A stretch of 64,000 nucleotides of DNA from Thermodesulfobacteriota bacterium. GTDB lineage: Bacteria > Desulfobacterota_D > UBA1144 > Nemesobacterales > UBA2774. The notes under the pieces are model-generated. The model was not told the origin of the DNA and did no database searches. It worked only from the letters and a program-made list of their open reading frames with translations. The stretch covers positions 62,001 through 126,000 of the forward strand of contig JBFMCV010000004.1 of assembly GCA_040754335.1 (NCBI GenBank). The letters are read 5' to 3'. The position numbers and the translations under genes were made by a program. This document shows positions 18,817 through 29,920 of the stretch, piece by piece (the stretch's first letter is position 1; every line of letters begins with the position of its first letter).

Positions 18817-20397
18817 ATGAAGAAGTCCGTACCAGGAATGAGGATCATGATTACAGGACACCCGGTCGTTCGGTTTATAACACGTTTCGCCCCCCTTCTC
18901 GTTTTTCTCGTGCTCTCAGGCACCGCGCCGTCATTCCCGGAAAACACGGCGAAGGGCGTGCACATAGTGGAGTTAAAAACGCAGGCGGGGCTCGTAAAGG
19001 TGTTCCTGCCCGACGATATATCCGCGGGTGACACAGTTTCAGCCTCCGTAGCGCTTTACCCCGGAGGCGTCACGGCGGAGGCTGTGAACCGTAACCTCGC
19101 GATGCTTAAAAGCTGCATTATCGAAACGAGCTTTTTCAAGGTCCCTGCCTCTCAAAAATCCATAAAAATAAACGTCCCCAGGAACTCAGCCGGGACCGAG
19201 ATGAAATTCACTCTGAGAAACGCTTCGATGAAGGTCCTCGACAGCGTGTCAGTGCCTATAAGTCTTTCCGCAGCCTCGCGCGGGAGCTCGGAGGCGCCGT
19301 CGCCATATGACTACCAGTGCCCTCTCGTCGGCCAGGCAGGGAGGGTCGTGGAAATAAAAGGCCCCTTCGACGGTGATTTCGCGACGACTGATTTCAAGAT
19401 CGGGAATAAAAAGGCGAACGTCATCGCCGAGTCCCCGAGGAAGCTCGTTTTCGAGAGCCCTTCAGACGTAATAGGCTCGGTAGAGGTGGTGCTTGTCGAG
19501 CGGAACGTGGAGGTAAGGAGGCCGTTCACGTGCCTGCAGGTGCTGAAGATAGGCGAAGGGGACGCGGTGCCGGTCGTGAGCGGTTCCGCTGCCGGACCTG
19601 CGGTTCCGCAGGATAGAGAGATGAGGGCGACTGAGCCGGGAATTGCCGAAAGGGAGCTTCCCCCCGCCACACAGTCGCTCGAGTTCGGGAGCATTAAAGC
19701 TGAGGAAAACCTGCCTCCCCCGGAGCGGACTGCCGAAGCGCCGGCCCAAGCCTTGGTCCCGGGCTACAGGAATGAGGAGATGAGGATAATTCTCGCAAAC
19801 CAGATGGAGTCCCCGGTCTCGCTCGAGGGCTCTCTAAGCGCGGCGCCCGCCGAATCCGAAGTGGCGGAGCCGGCCGCGGAGGAAGAAAGCGCCCCGTCAG
19901 CGAGAGAAGGTGAATCTATAGTAGAGGCGCCGATCGAAACGGCGCCTGTAAAAAAACCGGAGCAGGATTCTCAGATTCTCACCCCCACCGGGAGCGATGG
20001 CGAAAACGCTTCCGGTATCGTTCCGGGCGGCTCGACGGCTGCCGTGCTCGAAGGTCAGCTCCTGGCCTCGTTCACTGGCGGCGCATTAGAGGACGGCGTT
20101 TCTGATGCGGTCAAACAGCCGGAAGCGCAGCCCCCGGCCGAGGCAGAGCCCCGCGGGAAGTTCACCGTGCAGGTAGCGTCCTACAGGGAAAAGCAGGACG
20201 CCTATGTACTGGCGGACCGGCTGACCCGGAAGGGGTATCAGGCTTTCGTTTCGGAAGCGAATCTCCCCGGAAAAGGCAAATGGTACAGGGTCAGGGTAGG
20301 CCGGTTCGGAACGCGGAAGGAGGCTTCTTCGTTCGGTGAAAGCTTGAAAAGGAATGAGAGCTTTATAAAATCAGTCTACGTAGCCGAGGACGAGTGA
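18817..20397 (+). CDS. Exported SPOR-domain protein
   Basis: 526 residues with an N-terminal hydrophobic export segment (about 25-42, PLLVFLVLSGTAP), an N-terminal region of about 230 residues with two beta-sandwich-like units of no family I recognise (VELKTQAGLVKVFLPDDI; GRVVEIKGPFDGDFATTDFKIG), a long low-complexity Ala/Glu/Pro linker (about 255-440) and a C-terminal SPOR domain (about 444-524: KFTVQVASYREKQDAYVLADRL, WYRVRVGRFGTRKEASSFGESL). The SPOR domain is clearly similar to that of the preceding gene, pointing to tandem duplication. Probably peptidoglycan-binding in the periplasm. Confidence 0.88.
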   Translation: MKKSVPGMRIMITGHPVVRFITRFAPLLVFLVLSGTAPSFPENTAKGVHIVELKTQAGLVKVFLPDDISAGDTVSASVALYPGGVTAEAVNRNLAMLKSCIIETSFFKVPASQKSIKINVPRNSAGTEMKFTLRNASMKVLDSVSVPISLSAASRGSSEAPSPYDYQCPLVGQAGRVVEIKGPFDGDFATTDFKIGNKKANVIAESPRKLVFESPSDVIGSVEVVLVERNVEVRRPFTCLQVLKIGEGDAVPVVSGSAAGPAVPQDREMRATEPGIAERELPPATQSLEFGSIKAEENLPPPERTAEAPAQALVPGYRNEEMRIILANQMESPVSLEGSLSAAPAESEVAEPAAEEESAPSAREGESIVEAPIETAPVKKPEQDSQILTPTGSDGENASGIVPGGSTAAVLEGQLLASFTGGALEDGVSDAVKQPEAQPPAEAEPRGKFTVQVASYREKQDAYVLADRLTRKGYQAFVSEANLPGKGKWYRVRVGRFGTRKEASSFGESLKRNESFIKSVYVAEDE

Positions 20398-20515
20398 CCC
20401 CGGTTTTATTACTGGGTGCTCTCCCGAAACATCTCTCCTTCTTGCCTGAAAAAGCCAAAACGGATATTGTTATTCCCGGATTTGCCGTATTATTTTAATT
20501 CTGGAACGGAGCATT

Positions 20516-21238
20516 ATGACTCATCCCGAAGAAATAACGGAACGGTCTAAAAACAAAAGAAGACCTGAATCGACGACGCTTCTCGGAAGCGGGATCAAGA
20601 CGTGGTGGCTCCTGCTGATGCTGCCTATCGAGGATTACCTCCTCAAGATCAGGGTACATCCGAACGTCCTTACTGTTTCCACGCTCGTAGTCGCCGTTAT
20701 CACCGGTCTCTTCTATCATTATGGATGGATCTTTGCGGGGGGCATACTCGTGCTAGCCGGATCGACCTTCGACATATTCGACGGGCGCGTCGCCAGGGCC
20801 CAGGGTCTAAGCAGCCAGCACGGTGCCTTCTTCGATTCCTGCCTCGACAGGTTCTCGGAGGCCTTCATATACCTGGGACTGCTCAGCTTCTTCAGGGACT
20901 CGATTTTTTCGTACGTCGTTTTCCTCATACTCGTTTCGACTACCATGGTGAGCTATACGCGCGCGAGGGCGGAGGGTCTCGGCGTGAAATGCGAAGTCGG
21001 TGTCATGCAGAGGGCCGAGAGGGTCGTTTATCTGGGGGTGCTCTCGGTATTTAATTTCCTCGGCAACATCGTCGCCGGGGCGTTCGGATTCGGCCCCGAC
21101 GACTATCTCCTCAAGCTTGCGTTGATCTTGATGCTCGTCTTTTCTTCCTACACCGCCGTCCAGCGCATGTTCCACGTGATGACCGAGCTCAGGAAACGGG
21201 AAGAGCAGAAGAAAATCGAGCCTGAGACGGTTCCCTAA
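20516..21238 (+). CDS. CDP-alcohol phosphatidyltransferase family protein
   Basis: 240-residue integral membrane enzyme of the CDP-alcohol phosphatidyltransferase family, which transfers a phosphatidyl group from a CDP-activated lipid to an alcohol. The complete metal-binding signature is present: D86, D89-G90, A93-R94, G103, D107 and D111 in DIFDGRVARAQG...GAFFDSCLD. Five or six membrane helices follow. The acceptor (glycerol phosphate, inositol phosphate, serine) cannot be told from sequence; the charged N-terminus before the first helix is longer than in PgsA. CGGAGC precedes the ATG. A 241 bp gap without recognised features separates it from carB. Confidence 0.9.
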   Translation: MTHPEEITERSKNKRRPESTTLLGSGIKTWWLLLMLPIEDYLLKIRVHPNVLTVSTLVVAVITGLFYHYGWIFAGGILVLAGSTFDIFDGRVARAQGLSSQHGAFFDSCLDRFSEAFIYLGLLSFFRDSIFSYVVFLILVSTTMVSYTRARAEGLGVKCEVGVMQRAERVVYLGVLSVFNFLGNIVAGAFGFGPDDYLLKLALILMLVFSSYTAVQRMFHVMTELRKREEQKKIEPETVP

Positions 21239-21479
21239 ACCGTCCTCACCACGCATATGCTGACTCGGGCGTGTTCAGACTCCCGGAAATCTGACGGAAA
21301 CCACGGTATGCCGGGTGCGGATTCCCCGTTTTTATCCGGCTGTTTCTGGGATGCGGTTATTTGCTAGACGGCGATTTCACAGGTATAAATCAGGTGCTTC
21401 GGTGCGGGGGCTCAGCCGTCTTAGCCGGATCCCGATATACTCGTTTTTCGAAAATTGACTTAAACTCCGCAATACTTAT

Positions 21480-24671
<3,192 letters not shown>

Positions 24672-24775
24672 CTATTGTATAATTGGATACCATGTTTATC
24701 TTATCCGTATACGGTTTAATCCGCTTGAAAAGGTTTCCTTTCCCGCCCCTTTAACAGCTCCAGGAGGAATTCTAT

Positions 24776-25252
24776 ATGACCATAGAAAGAGTGCCGATGA
24801 CTCCGCAGGGATTTAAGAAGCTTCAGGAAGAGCTCCGGAGGCTCAAGACCGTGGACAGGCAGGAAGTGATAAAACTGATCGAATACGCGAGGTCTCTAGG
24901 GGACCTGTCCGAGAACGCCGAGTATGAAACAGCGAAGCAGAGACAGTCGTTCGTGGAGGGCAGGATTCAGGAGCTCGAGAGCAAGATAGGGAGGGCAGAG
25001 ATCATCGACCCCGCCGAGCTCAGGGATAAGGACCGGGTCACTTTCGGGGTCAGGGTCAAGCTCGAGAATCTCGATACCGGGGAAACCGTTACGTATCAGC
25101 TAGTGGGCCCCGACGAGTCGGAGCCCGATAACGGCCTCATTTCGATCACTTCGCCCATCGGCAAAGCGCTCATAGGAAAGCGAGTAGACGACGACGTACA
25201 GGTGCATGCCCCGGGCGGGATCAGGGAGTTCGTCGTTCTCGAGATAAGCTGA
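24776..25252 (+). CDS. greA: Transcription elongation factor GreA
   Basis: Rescues backtracked RNA polymerase by promoting transcript cleavage. The 158-residue protein has the N-terminal coiled coil with the acidic tip DLSENAEYE (catalytic D and E near residues 43 and 46) and the C-terminal FKBP-like domain (VTFGVRVKLENLDTGE, ISITSPIGKALIGK). An excellent AGGAGG lies before the ATG. A TATAAT at 24678-24683, with only a weak -35 (TTCAGG, 17 bp upstream and inside carB), may be its own promoter. Convergent with the next gene (28 bp apart). Confidence 0.97.
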   Translation: MTIERVPMTPQGFKKLQEELRRLKTVDRQEVIKLIEYARSLGDLSENAEYETAKQRQSFVEGRIQELESKIGRAEIIDPAELRDKDRVTFGVRVKLENLDTGETVTYQLVGPDESEPDNGLISITSPIGKALIGKRVDDDVQVHAPGGIREFVVLEIS

Positions 25253-25280
25253 CCGGCTGCCCGACGGCTCCTCAAGGGTT

Positions 25281-26360
25281 TCACTCGATCACGACCGACG
25301 ATTCCACTTTACCCGTCTCCGGGTCGTAAATGTATTCCTCTCCCAGGGGATGAGCGGGGAAATCAGCCGTGGTCTCGAGCTCGATGAACTCTCTCAGCTC
25401 GTCCAGACTCTTCGGATAATCTCCGTATAGGCTCTTGTATCTCGCGGCTTTCGCTTGTAATAAAGCTGTGCTTTGGTTTATTTGCTGATCTACGAGAACC
25501 GTATTTTTTACGGATTCGATTTTTGGCGCAATAATGAACTTGCCGCCTACAGGCGAGGCCGGGATTCCTCCCTTTATCATCCCCGCCTTTACCATGTCTT
25601 CCATGGAGTCTGGAAATTTGCCGTATGCCCTGACGTACTCCTTCAGCGATTCGGTAAGCTCGTCCTCGATTGCCATTGTGTCTATCTCTTTGATATTCCT
25701 GAGTGCAAAATCTCTTCTGCCCTCGCTGGGGCTGGTTTCATAGATTATCTCCCAGATCTTTCTCGAGAGCTCGCTGTTCCCTCCTCTGGCATGAGCGGAT
25801 GCCGCCATGCCTTTCATCGATGCCTTCCTCAACGGAGAGATACCCGGTTTATCTGCGGCTTCCCCGAACAGCTCGGCCGCTTTATCGTAGTTCTTGGGAT
25901 AGAAATAGTAAATGAAAGCCTCTTCGAGAGGCAGGCGGTAGTTCTCGGGGTTGTTCTTCCTGCCTTTATCGAATAGCTCTATCCCCTTCATTGTTTCACC
26001 TAGACCGAAAGGCGGCGGCTCCGCGAGGAACGTACCTCCGTACCGGTATGCGCTTACGAACTTCGGGTCTAGGTCCGTGATAATATCGAAGTAGTGGTAG
26101 AGTAGGTCGGGATTCTGCTCTTCGAGTTTTTTACTTCCAAAGTACTGAAGCGCTCTCAGCCAATATATATCCGCGAGCAGCTCGTGGTAACCCATCGAGA
26201 TTTTCTTGAGTGACGAGGACGAGAGATAAAGGCTTTCGTCCACCGAACGGAACTTTCCTCTTATGTCATCGATCTTGTTCTGGAAGGGGACCGATGCGGC
26301 GATTAACAAAGCCAGGATTACTATGGCGAACATAGGCTTTTTCGCGATATATGCTGACAT
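25281..26360 (-). CDS. Membrane-anchored TPR protein of the pilin/ABC cluster, with two pseudopilin-like C-terminal repeats
   Basis: 359 residues: one N-terminal membrane helix (about 10-24, FAIVILALLIAASVPF), then helical tetratricopeptide-type repeats (about 50-230, e.g. YHELLADIYWLRALQYFG, NYDKAAELFGEA). The C-terminal third holds two copies of a motif resembling type II/IV pseudopilin tails: YGKFPDSMEDMV...IPASPVGGKF and YGDYPKSLDELR...FPAHPLGEEYIYD. It begins 3 bp after the ABC permease gene, so it belongs to the same operon. By position it may correspond to the third component of the Myxococcus PilG/PilH/PilI set; I infer this from context, not from proven sequence similarity. Confidence 0.8.
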   Translation of the reverse strand: MSAYIAKKPMFAIVILALLIAASVPFQNKIDDIRGKFRSVDESLYLSSSSLKKISMGYHELLADIYWLRALQYFGSKKLEEQNPDLLYHYFDIITDLDPKFVSAYRYGGTFLAEPPPFGLGETMKGIELFDKGRKNNPENYRLPLEEAFIYYFYPKNYDKAAELFGEAADKPGISPLRKASMKGMAASAHARGGNSELSRKIWEIIYETSPSEGRRDFALRNIKEIDTMAIEDELTESLKEYVRAYGKFPDSMEDMVKAGMIKGGIPASPVGGKFIIAPKIESVKNTVLVDQQINQSTALLQAKAARYKSLYGDYPKSLDELREFIELETTADFPAHPLGEEYIYDPETGKVESSVVIE

Positions 26361-26363
26361 CGG

Positions 26364-27170
26364 TTATTTAAACTCTTTTCTCTCGAAAATAACTGTCGCG
26401 AGTATGAGGAGGGCGAGCGTATATATGACGGCGTATACGGTTGTGTATAGAATCAGGTCGGGGTTGATTACGCCTCCGTACACGGCTTCGCTCCTCACGT
26501 CGAATTTCTCGAGGTTCGGAATGATCCTGTAAACCGCCTCTGAAAATAGTGCACTTACCGGACTTTTTACTTCCTCTGCGAATAATCTGACGTCGCTCGA
26601 GAAGCGCCCAATCGCGATTGCGAAAAAGGTGAATAACGCGCTCAGCACCGGGGTCGTGAAGCTCGAAAAGACGAGCGCTATGCCGATTACGACCAGGAAT
26701 TCGAGGTACTCGAAATATACGGCGTTAAAGAACTCGGCGTAGTAATGTCCCCCGTAATAAAAACTTATTAGACCCTCGTATTTGATTTCTATTAACAATA
26801 CTAGCAGAAAAAGTATAAGCGCCATGCCGAGCGTGATAACGAATAGTGTAAATCCGAGGCCGAGATACTTGCCGAATATGAATTCGTATCTCTTTATGGG
26901 TTTCGAGAAAATGTTGTACACGGTTTTTCTCTCCACCTCTTTATAAACGAGGCCTATGCCGAGGAAGACCGAGATCAGTATCCCGATTACGGATATGGCG
27001 GTGAGACCCAGGTCCTTGACAATCTTGTTATACTGCTCAGCCGATATGCTCGCGAATATGAGCGAGCTCAGGATCATTATTATCGCGAACAGTATCAGGC
27101 TGTAGAGCACCCTGTCCCTGATTGCCTCTATGAACGTATTGTGCGCGACGCTCAGTATTCTTCTCATCAC
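26364..27170 (-). CDS. ABC-2 type transporter permease (PilI-like by context)
   Basis: 268-residue integral membrane protein with six predicted helices in the ABC-2 pattern: TM1 (LYSLILFAIIMILSSLIFA), TM2 (TAISVIGILISVFLGIGLVY), then the amphipathic segment NIFSKPIKRYEFIFGKYLGLG characteristic of these permeases, TM3 (TLFVITLGMALILFLLVLLI), two closely spaced helices (VVIGIALVFSSFTTPVLSALFTFFAIA) and a last helix at the C-terminus. It pairs with the ABC ATPase 31 bp upstream and the TPR protein 3 bp downstream. The cluster with pilin genes suggests a role in pilus function. Confidence 0.86.
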   Translation of the reverse strand: MMRRILSVAHNTFIEAIRDRVLYSLILFAIIMILSSLIFASISAEQYNKIVKDLGLTAISVIGILISVFLGIGLVYKEVERKTVYNIFSKPIKRYEFIFGKYLGLGFTLFVITLGMALILFLLVLLIEIKYEGLISFYYGGHYYAEFFNAVYFEYLEFLVVIGIALVFSSFTTPVLSALFTFFAIAIGRFSSDVRLFAEEVKSPVSALFSEAVYRIIPNLEKFDVRSEAVYGGVINPDLILYTTVYAVIYTLALLILATVIFERKEFK

Positions 27171-27201
27171 GTTTTGATAGCCTCGATCAAACCGCGGCCT
27201 T

Positions 27202-28149
27202 TTACTTTTCCTTTTGCGGGCTCCCTTTTTTGGCTTCCTCCACGAAAAGCCCTTCGAGGGACTTCCTCAGCGGGTGTATGGACACTATCTCCGCAGACGT
27301 GCGCGTGACGGCTTCGAGGACCCTCCGTTTTATGTCTTCGTCGAATTTCAGCACTATGTATCCTGCTCTATGCTCCATCTCGACACTCAGGTCTTTTACG
27401 CATTGCTTGATTTCGTCGCCCGCTCCTTCGAGGTGCATTTCGTAGTTAGTGTGTATCTCTTTAAGCAGCTCCCCTATCTTTCCGATCTTTATCACCACAC
27501 CCTCCATGATTATCCCCACCCTGTCGCAGAGCGCTTCCACGTCCGAGAGCATATGCGAGCTGAGGAGAATTGTCTTTCCCTTTCTTTTCTCTTCGAGTAT
27601 CAGGTCTTTTATTTCCCTCCGTCCTATAGGGTCGAGCCCGCTCATCGGCTCGTCGAGTATCAGGAACTCCGGGTCGTTAATGAGCGCTTGGGCGATGCCG
27701 ATTCGCTGCATCATGCCCTTCGAATATTTCCTCATCTGTACTTTTCTTGCATGATCCATCCTGACTTTCCCGAGCAGCTCGTCTATTTTTTCGTGGAGGT
27801 GTTTCCGTCTGAGTCCGTGGAGCTCGCCCATGTAATAAAGGAGCTCTTCTCCCGTGAGGTAATCGTAGAAATAAGGGTTCTCGGGCAGATAGCCTATCCT
27901 GCTTTTTGCGTCGGAGTTAGAATGCTCTTTGCCGAGCAGCTCTATCTTTCCTTCGGTAGGAGTGACGAATCCCAGGATCGATTTGAATGTCGTCGTCTTT
28001 CCGGCGCCGTTAGGCCCGACGAAGCCGAACACCTCGCCCTTGGAGACGTCGAAGGATACGTTCTTGAGGACGCGCGTCTTCTTGCCCGTGAATCCGGTTT
28101 TGTAGTCTTTGACGAGGTTCGTGATATTGAGAATCGCTTCTGACATCAT
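27202..28149 (-). CDS. ABC transporter ATP-binding protein (PilH-like by context)
   Basis: 315-residue nucleotide-binding subunit with Walker A GPNGAGKTTTFKSILG (about 45-60), signature YSKGMMQRIGIAQAL, Walker B FLILDEPMSGLDP and the H-loop LLSSHMLSDVEALCD, followed by a C-terminal extension of about 90 residues found in many ABC-2 exporter ATPases. Two possible ATG codons are adjacent at the start. It lies 77 bp downstream of a type IV pilin gene on the same strand and 31 bp upstream of its permease. In Myxococcus xanthus a pilin-linked ABC transporter (PilH) is needed for pilus assembly, which makes a similar role plausible here. Confidence 0.92.
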   Translation of the reverse strand: MMSEAILNITNLVKDYKTGFTGKKTRVLKNVSFDVSKGEVFGFVGPNGAGKTTTFKSILGFVTPTEGKIELLGKEHSNSDAKSRIGYLPENPYFYDYLTGEELLYYMGELHGLRRKHLHEKIDELLGKVRMDHARKVQMRKYSKGMMQRIGIAQALINDPEFLILDEPMSGLDPIGRREIKDLILEEKRKGKTILLSSHMLSDVEALCDRVGIIMEGVVIKIGKIGELLKEIHTNYEMHLEGAGDEIKQCVKDLSVEMEHRAGYIVLKFDEDIKRRVLEAVTRTSAEIVSIHPLRKSLEGLFVEEAKKGSPQKEK

Positions 28150-28226
28150 CGGACATCTAAATATATGTCAATGAATACGTGGAGGCAATATGTTTAATGG
28201 GGTTTTGGAAGGGAGAATGATGAATC

Positions 28227-28826
28227 TTATCCGTCGCAAGCGGGATCGTTACGCCCGGATTCGAAAGTACCGGTTGTTCCCGACGCTTGGGATGAAACTG
28301 TACATTTCGTAACTTTATCTGCAAAGGCTGAAAAATCTTTCCTGCCGTTTACCCGTGCGCTCGTCATCGAGGCTTCCCAACCGAAATCCCCTTGTAATGA
28401 TTGCACGTCGCTTCCAGCGTCGTCGCTCCATGAGAGACAGTATCCGGCTTTGGGGTCGACGCAATCAGCGGAGGCTGCGGGACTGCCGTCGCTTGAGACC
28501 GCATCTTCAAAAGTGGAGTCTATTAGCGCATCCTCTGGATTGTTCGTTCCTGCAGGGTCCCTGAGAGTGCCTGCAGTGCCGAGTACACCGATAAAATTTG
28601 TAAAATTTCTGTCACCGTTATTATCCAGATCCTGTTCGAAATACTCGTATTCGGCGTCTTTAAGGGTCTGTAGTGCTTTTCTTGCATTAGCCTCGTTTGA
28701 GGAGATACGGGCTTTTAAGAGGTTGGGGATCGCGATTGCCAGAAGAATACCTATTATCGCCGCGACTACAAGAAGCTCGATGAGTGTAAAACCGTTTTCG
28801 TCTTTTTTATTTTCCTCTTGGTTCAT
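28227..28826 (-). CDS. Type IV pilin-like protein (second of a tandem pair)
   Basis: 199-residue prepilin with a short charged leader (MNQEENKKDENG) and the class III signal GFTLIELLVVAAIIGILLAI, where prepilin peptidase cuts after G and the conserved E5 follows. The hydrophobic helix runs to about residue 33, then the N-terminal alpha-helix (ARISSNEANARKALQTLKDAE) and a beta-rich head with four Cys residues in the DCVDPKAGYC and KCTVSS...DPACDG regions. An AGAGGA lies eight bases before the ATG. The head is related to that of the upstream pilin, so the two arose by duplication. A sigma-54-like promoter lies just upstream. Confidence 0.93.
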   Translation of the reverse strand: MNQEENKKDENGFTLIELLVVAAIIGILLAIAIPNLLKARISSNEANARKALQTLKDAEYEYFEQDLDNNGDRNFTNFIGVLGTAGTLRDPAGTNNPEDALIDSTFEDAVSSDGSPAASADCVDPKAGYCLSWSDDAGSDVQSLQGDFGWEASMTSARVNGRKDFSAFADKVTKCTVSSQASGTTGTFESGRNDPACDG

Positions 28827-28851
28827 AGACGATGTCCTCTAATAGATTATT

Positions 28852-28867
28852 AGCAATATCCATACCA
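28852..28867 (-). promoter_or_regulatory. Candidate sigma-54 (-24/-12) promoter of the second pilin gene
   Basis: On the minus strand the sequence TGGTATGGATATTGCT (28867 to 28852) has GG and GC with the exact ten-base spacing of sigma-54 promoters and a good TTGCT -12 element; the -24 element TGGTAT differs from TGGCAC at two bases. Transcription would begin near 28841, leaving about 15 bases before the ATG at 28826 that still include the AGAGGA ribosome-binding site. Confidence 0.5.
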
Positions 28868-29160
28868 TATTGGCCCTAATCTTAACAGCCTAAATAAGCT
28901 TGTAATCCACCGAAATCATTGCACAAATCTATACTGAGGCATGGGTCGAAGATGGAACTACACATGAAATCCATTTCGTAGACCGATGACCTTACAATAT
29001 TTGTCATCGTGATGCAGTTTTTGTTATTCCAGTAATTCTAATAGGGATGTAGCACTTGGCGTTTTTGATCGGATCGATTTTATATTTACTTAGAAATATA
29101 TAACGGCGGGTTGTTAATAAACCCGCCGTTATAAGTTTTGTCTTGTGAATTGTTAGGGTA
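28868..29160. other. Intergenic stretch between the two pilin genes
   Basis: No gene is seen. It is AT-rich compared with the flanking chromosome. It contains a strong inverted repeat near its right end (listed separately), TGACA/TGTC-type boxes around 28994-29010 (minus strand TGACAAATATTG) that could be activator sites for the second pilin promoter, and otherwise nothing recognised. Confidence 0.5.
29099..29133. terminator. Strong hairpin after the first pilin gene, probable terminator
   Basis: A 14 bp perfect inverted repeat (29099-29112 with 29120-29133; core AACGGCGGGTT / AACCCGCCGTT) with a 7-base loop lies 28 bp past the stop codon of the upstream pilin gene. On the minus strand it is followed by TATTTCT, on the plus strand by AGTTTTGTCTT. 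It would end or reduce transcription of the first pilin before the second, letting the main pilin be expressed in excess. Confidence 0.75.
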
Positions 29161-29739
29161 TTAATCGCAGCCGGGGCTGGTACGATCTGCTTGAAATGTT
29201 CCTGCCGCTCCAACTCCTGATGTGCTAAGCGTACACCTTATTGCACCGTCGCCATATACAGAGAAGTCTCTTCTACCAGTCTTGTTGAAGCTTGTCATAC
29301 TGGTTTGCCAGCCGAAGTCATCAAAATTACCGGCGCCGTTGGCTACTATTGCCGTATCCCACTGAATACAGTATCCGGCCTTCGGATCAATGCAACCCGC
29401 ACCGACTGCACCTTCGAAGCTGCTGTCAACAAGTGCATCCTCTTCTGTTCCAGTTCCCTCTGGGTCTCGTAGTGACGGAACTGTTCCAAAAGCTCCTATA
29501 TCATCGATAAAATCCCTTTCACCGTTGTTGTCCAGGTCCTGCTCGAAATACTCGCCCTCTGCATCTCTCAAGGTCTGCATGGACTTCCTGGCATTTGCCT
29601 CGTTCGCCGACATTCTCGCCTTGATAAGGTTAGGAATCGCGATCGCGAGCAGTATGCCTATGATTGCCGCTACTACGAGAAGCTCGATAAGGGTGAAACC
29701 CTTCTCTCCCCTCTTTACATTCTTTAACGTGCTTAACAT
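29161..29739 (-). CDS. Type IV major pilin-like protein (first of a tandem pair)
   Basis: 192 residues from the ATG at 29739, chosen because AAGGAGG lies eight bases upstream; the frame is open to 29817 but those extra codons overlap the promoter. Short leader MLSTLKNVKRGEKG, then prepilin cleavage site and hydrophobic helix GFTLIELLVVAAIIGILLAI with the conserved E5, followed by the N-terminal helix (ARMSANEANARKSMQTLRDAE) and a beta-rich head with CIDPKAGYC and two further Cys near the C-terminus. The head is similar to that of the next gene. It has a near-perfect sigma-54 promoter and paired upstream boxes, and is followed by a strong hairpin. Confidence 0.94.
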   Translation of the reverse strand: MLSTLKNVKRGEKGFTLIELLVVAAIIGILLAIAIPNLIKARMSANEANARKSMQTLRDAEGEYFEQDLDNNGERDFIDDIGAFGTVPSLRDPEGTGTEEDALVDSSFEGAVGAGCIDPKAGYCIQWDTAIVANGAGNFDDFGWQTSMTSFNKTGRRDFSVYGDGAIRCTLSTSGVGAAGTFQADRTSPGCD

Positions 29740-29782
29740 AGAAATAACCTCCTTTTCGGAAATGAGTCTTGCGAAGATAGGT

Positions 29783-29798
29783 TGCAAAGCCCGTGCCA
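29783..29798 (-). promoter_or_regulatory. Sigma-54 (-24/-12) promoter of the first pilin gene
   Basis: The minus-strand sequence TGGCACGGGCTTTGCA (29798 to 29783) matches the sigma-54 consensus TGGCAC-N5-TTGCA completely, with GG and GC spaced by ten bases. Transcription should begin near 29772, leaving a leader of about 33 bases that contains the AAGGAGG ribosome-binding site of the pilin. Sigma-54 control of pilin genes through the PilS/PilR two-component system is well known in Pseudomonas, Geobacter and Myxococcus. Confidence 0.85.
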
Positions 29799-29920
29799 CG
29801 TGCCGGGGTTTCAGCATATCCCGAGCATAATCTGCCTGAATTTAATGGAAAACGGTCGATTATACTCTTTTGTTATATGTGATGAGGAACTTCAGCTCTG
29901 GCCGCTGACTATGAAAATTG

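Noticed and set aside
21239-21479. tRNA-like or riboswitch-like patterns (GCGGATTCCCCG and short stems) between the phosphatidyltransferase gene and carB
   Set aside because: No cloverleaf or acceptor stem could be formed by eye, and no known regulatory class fits.
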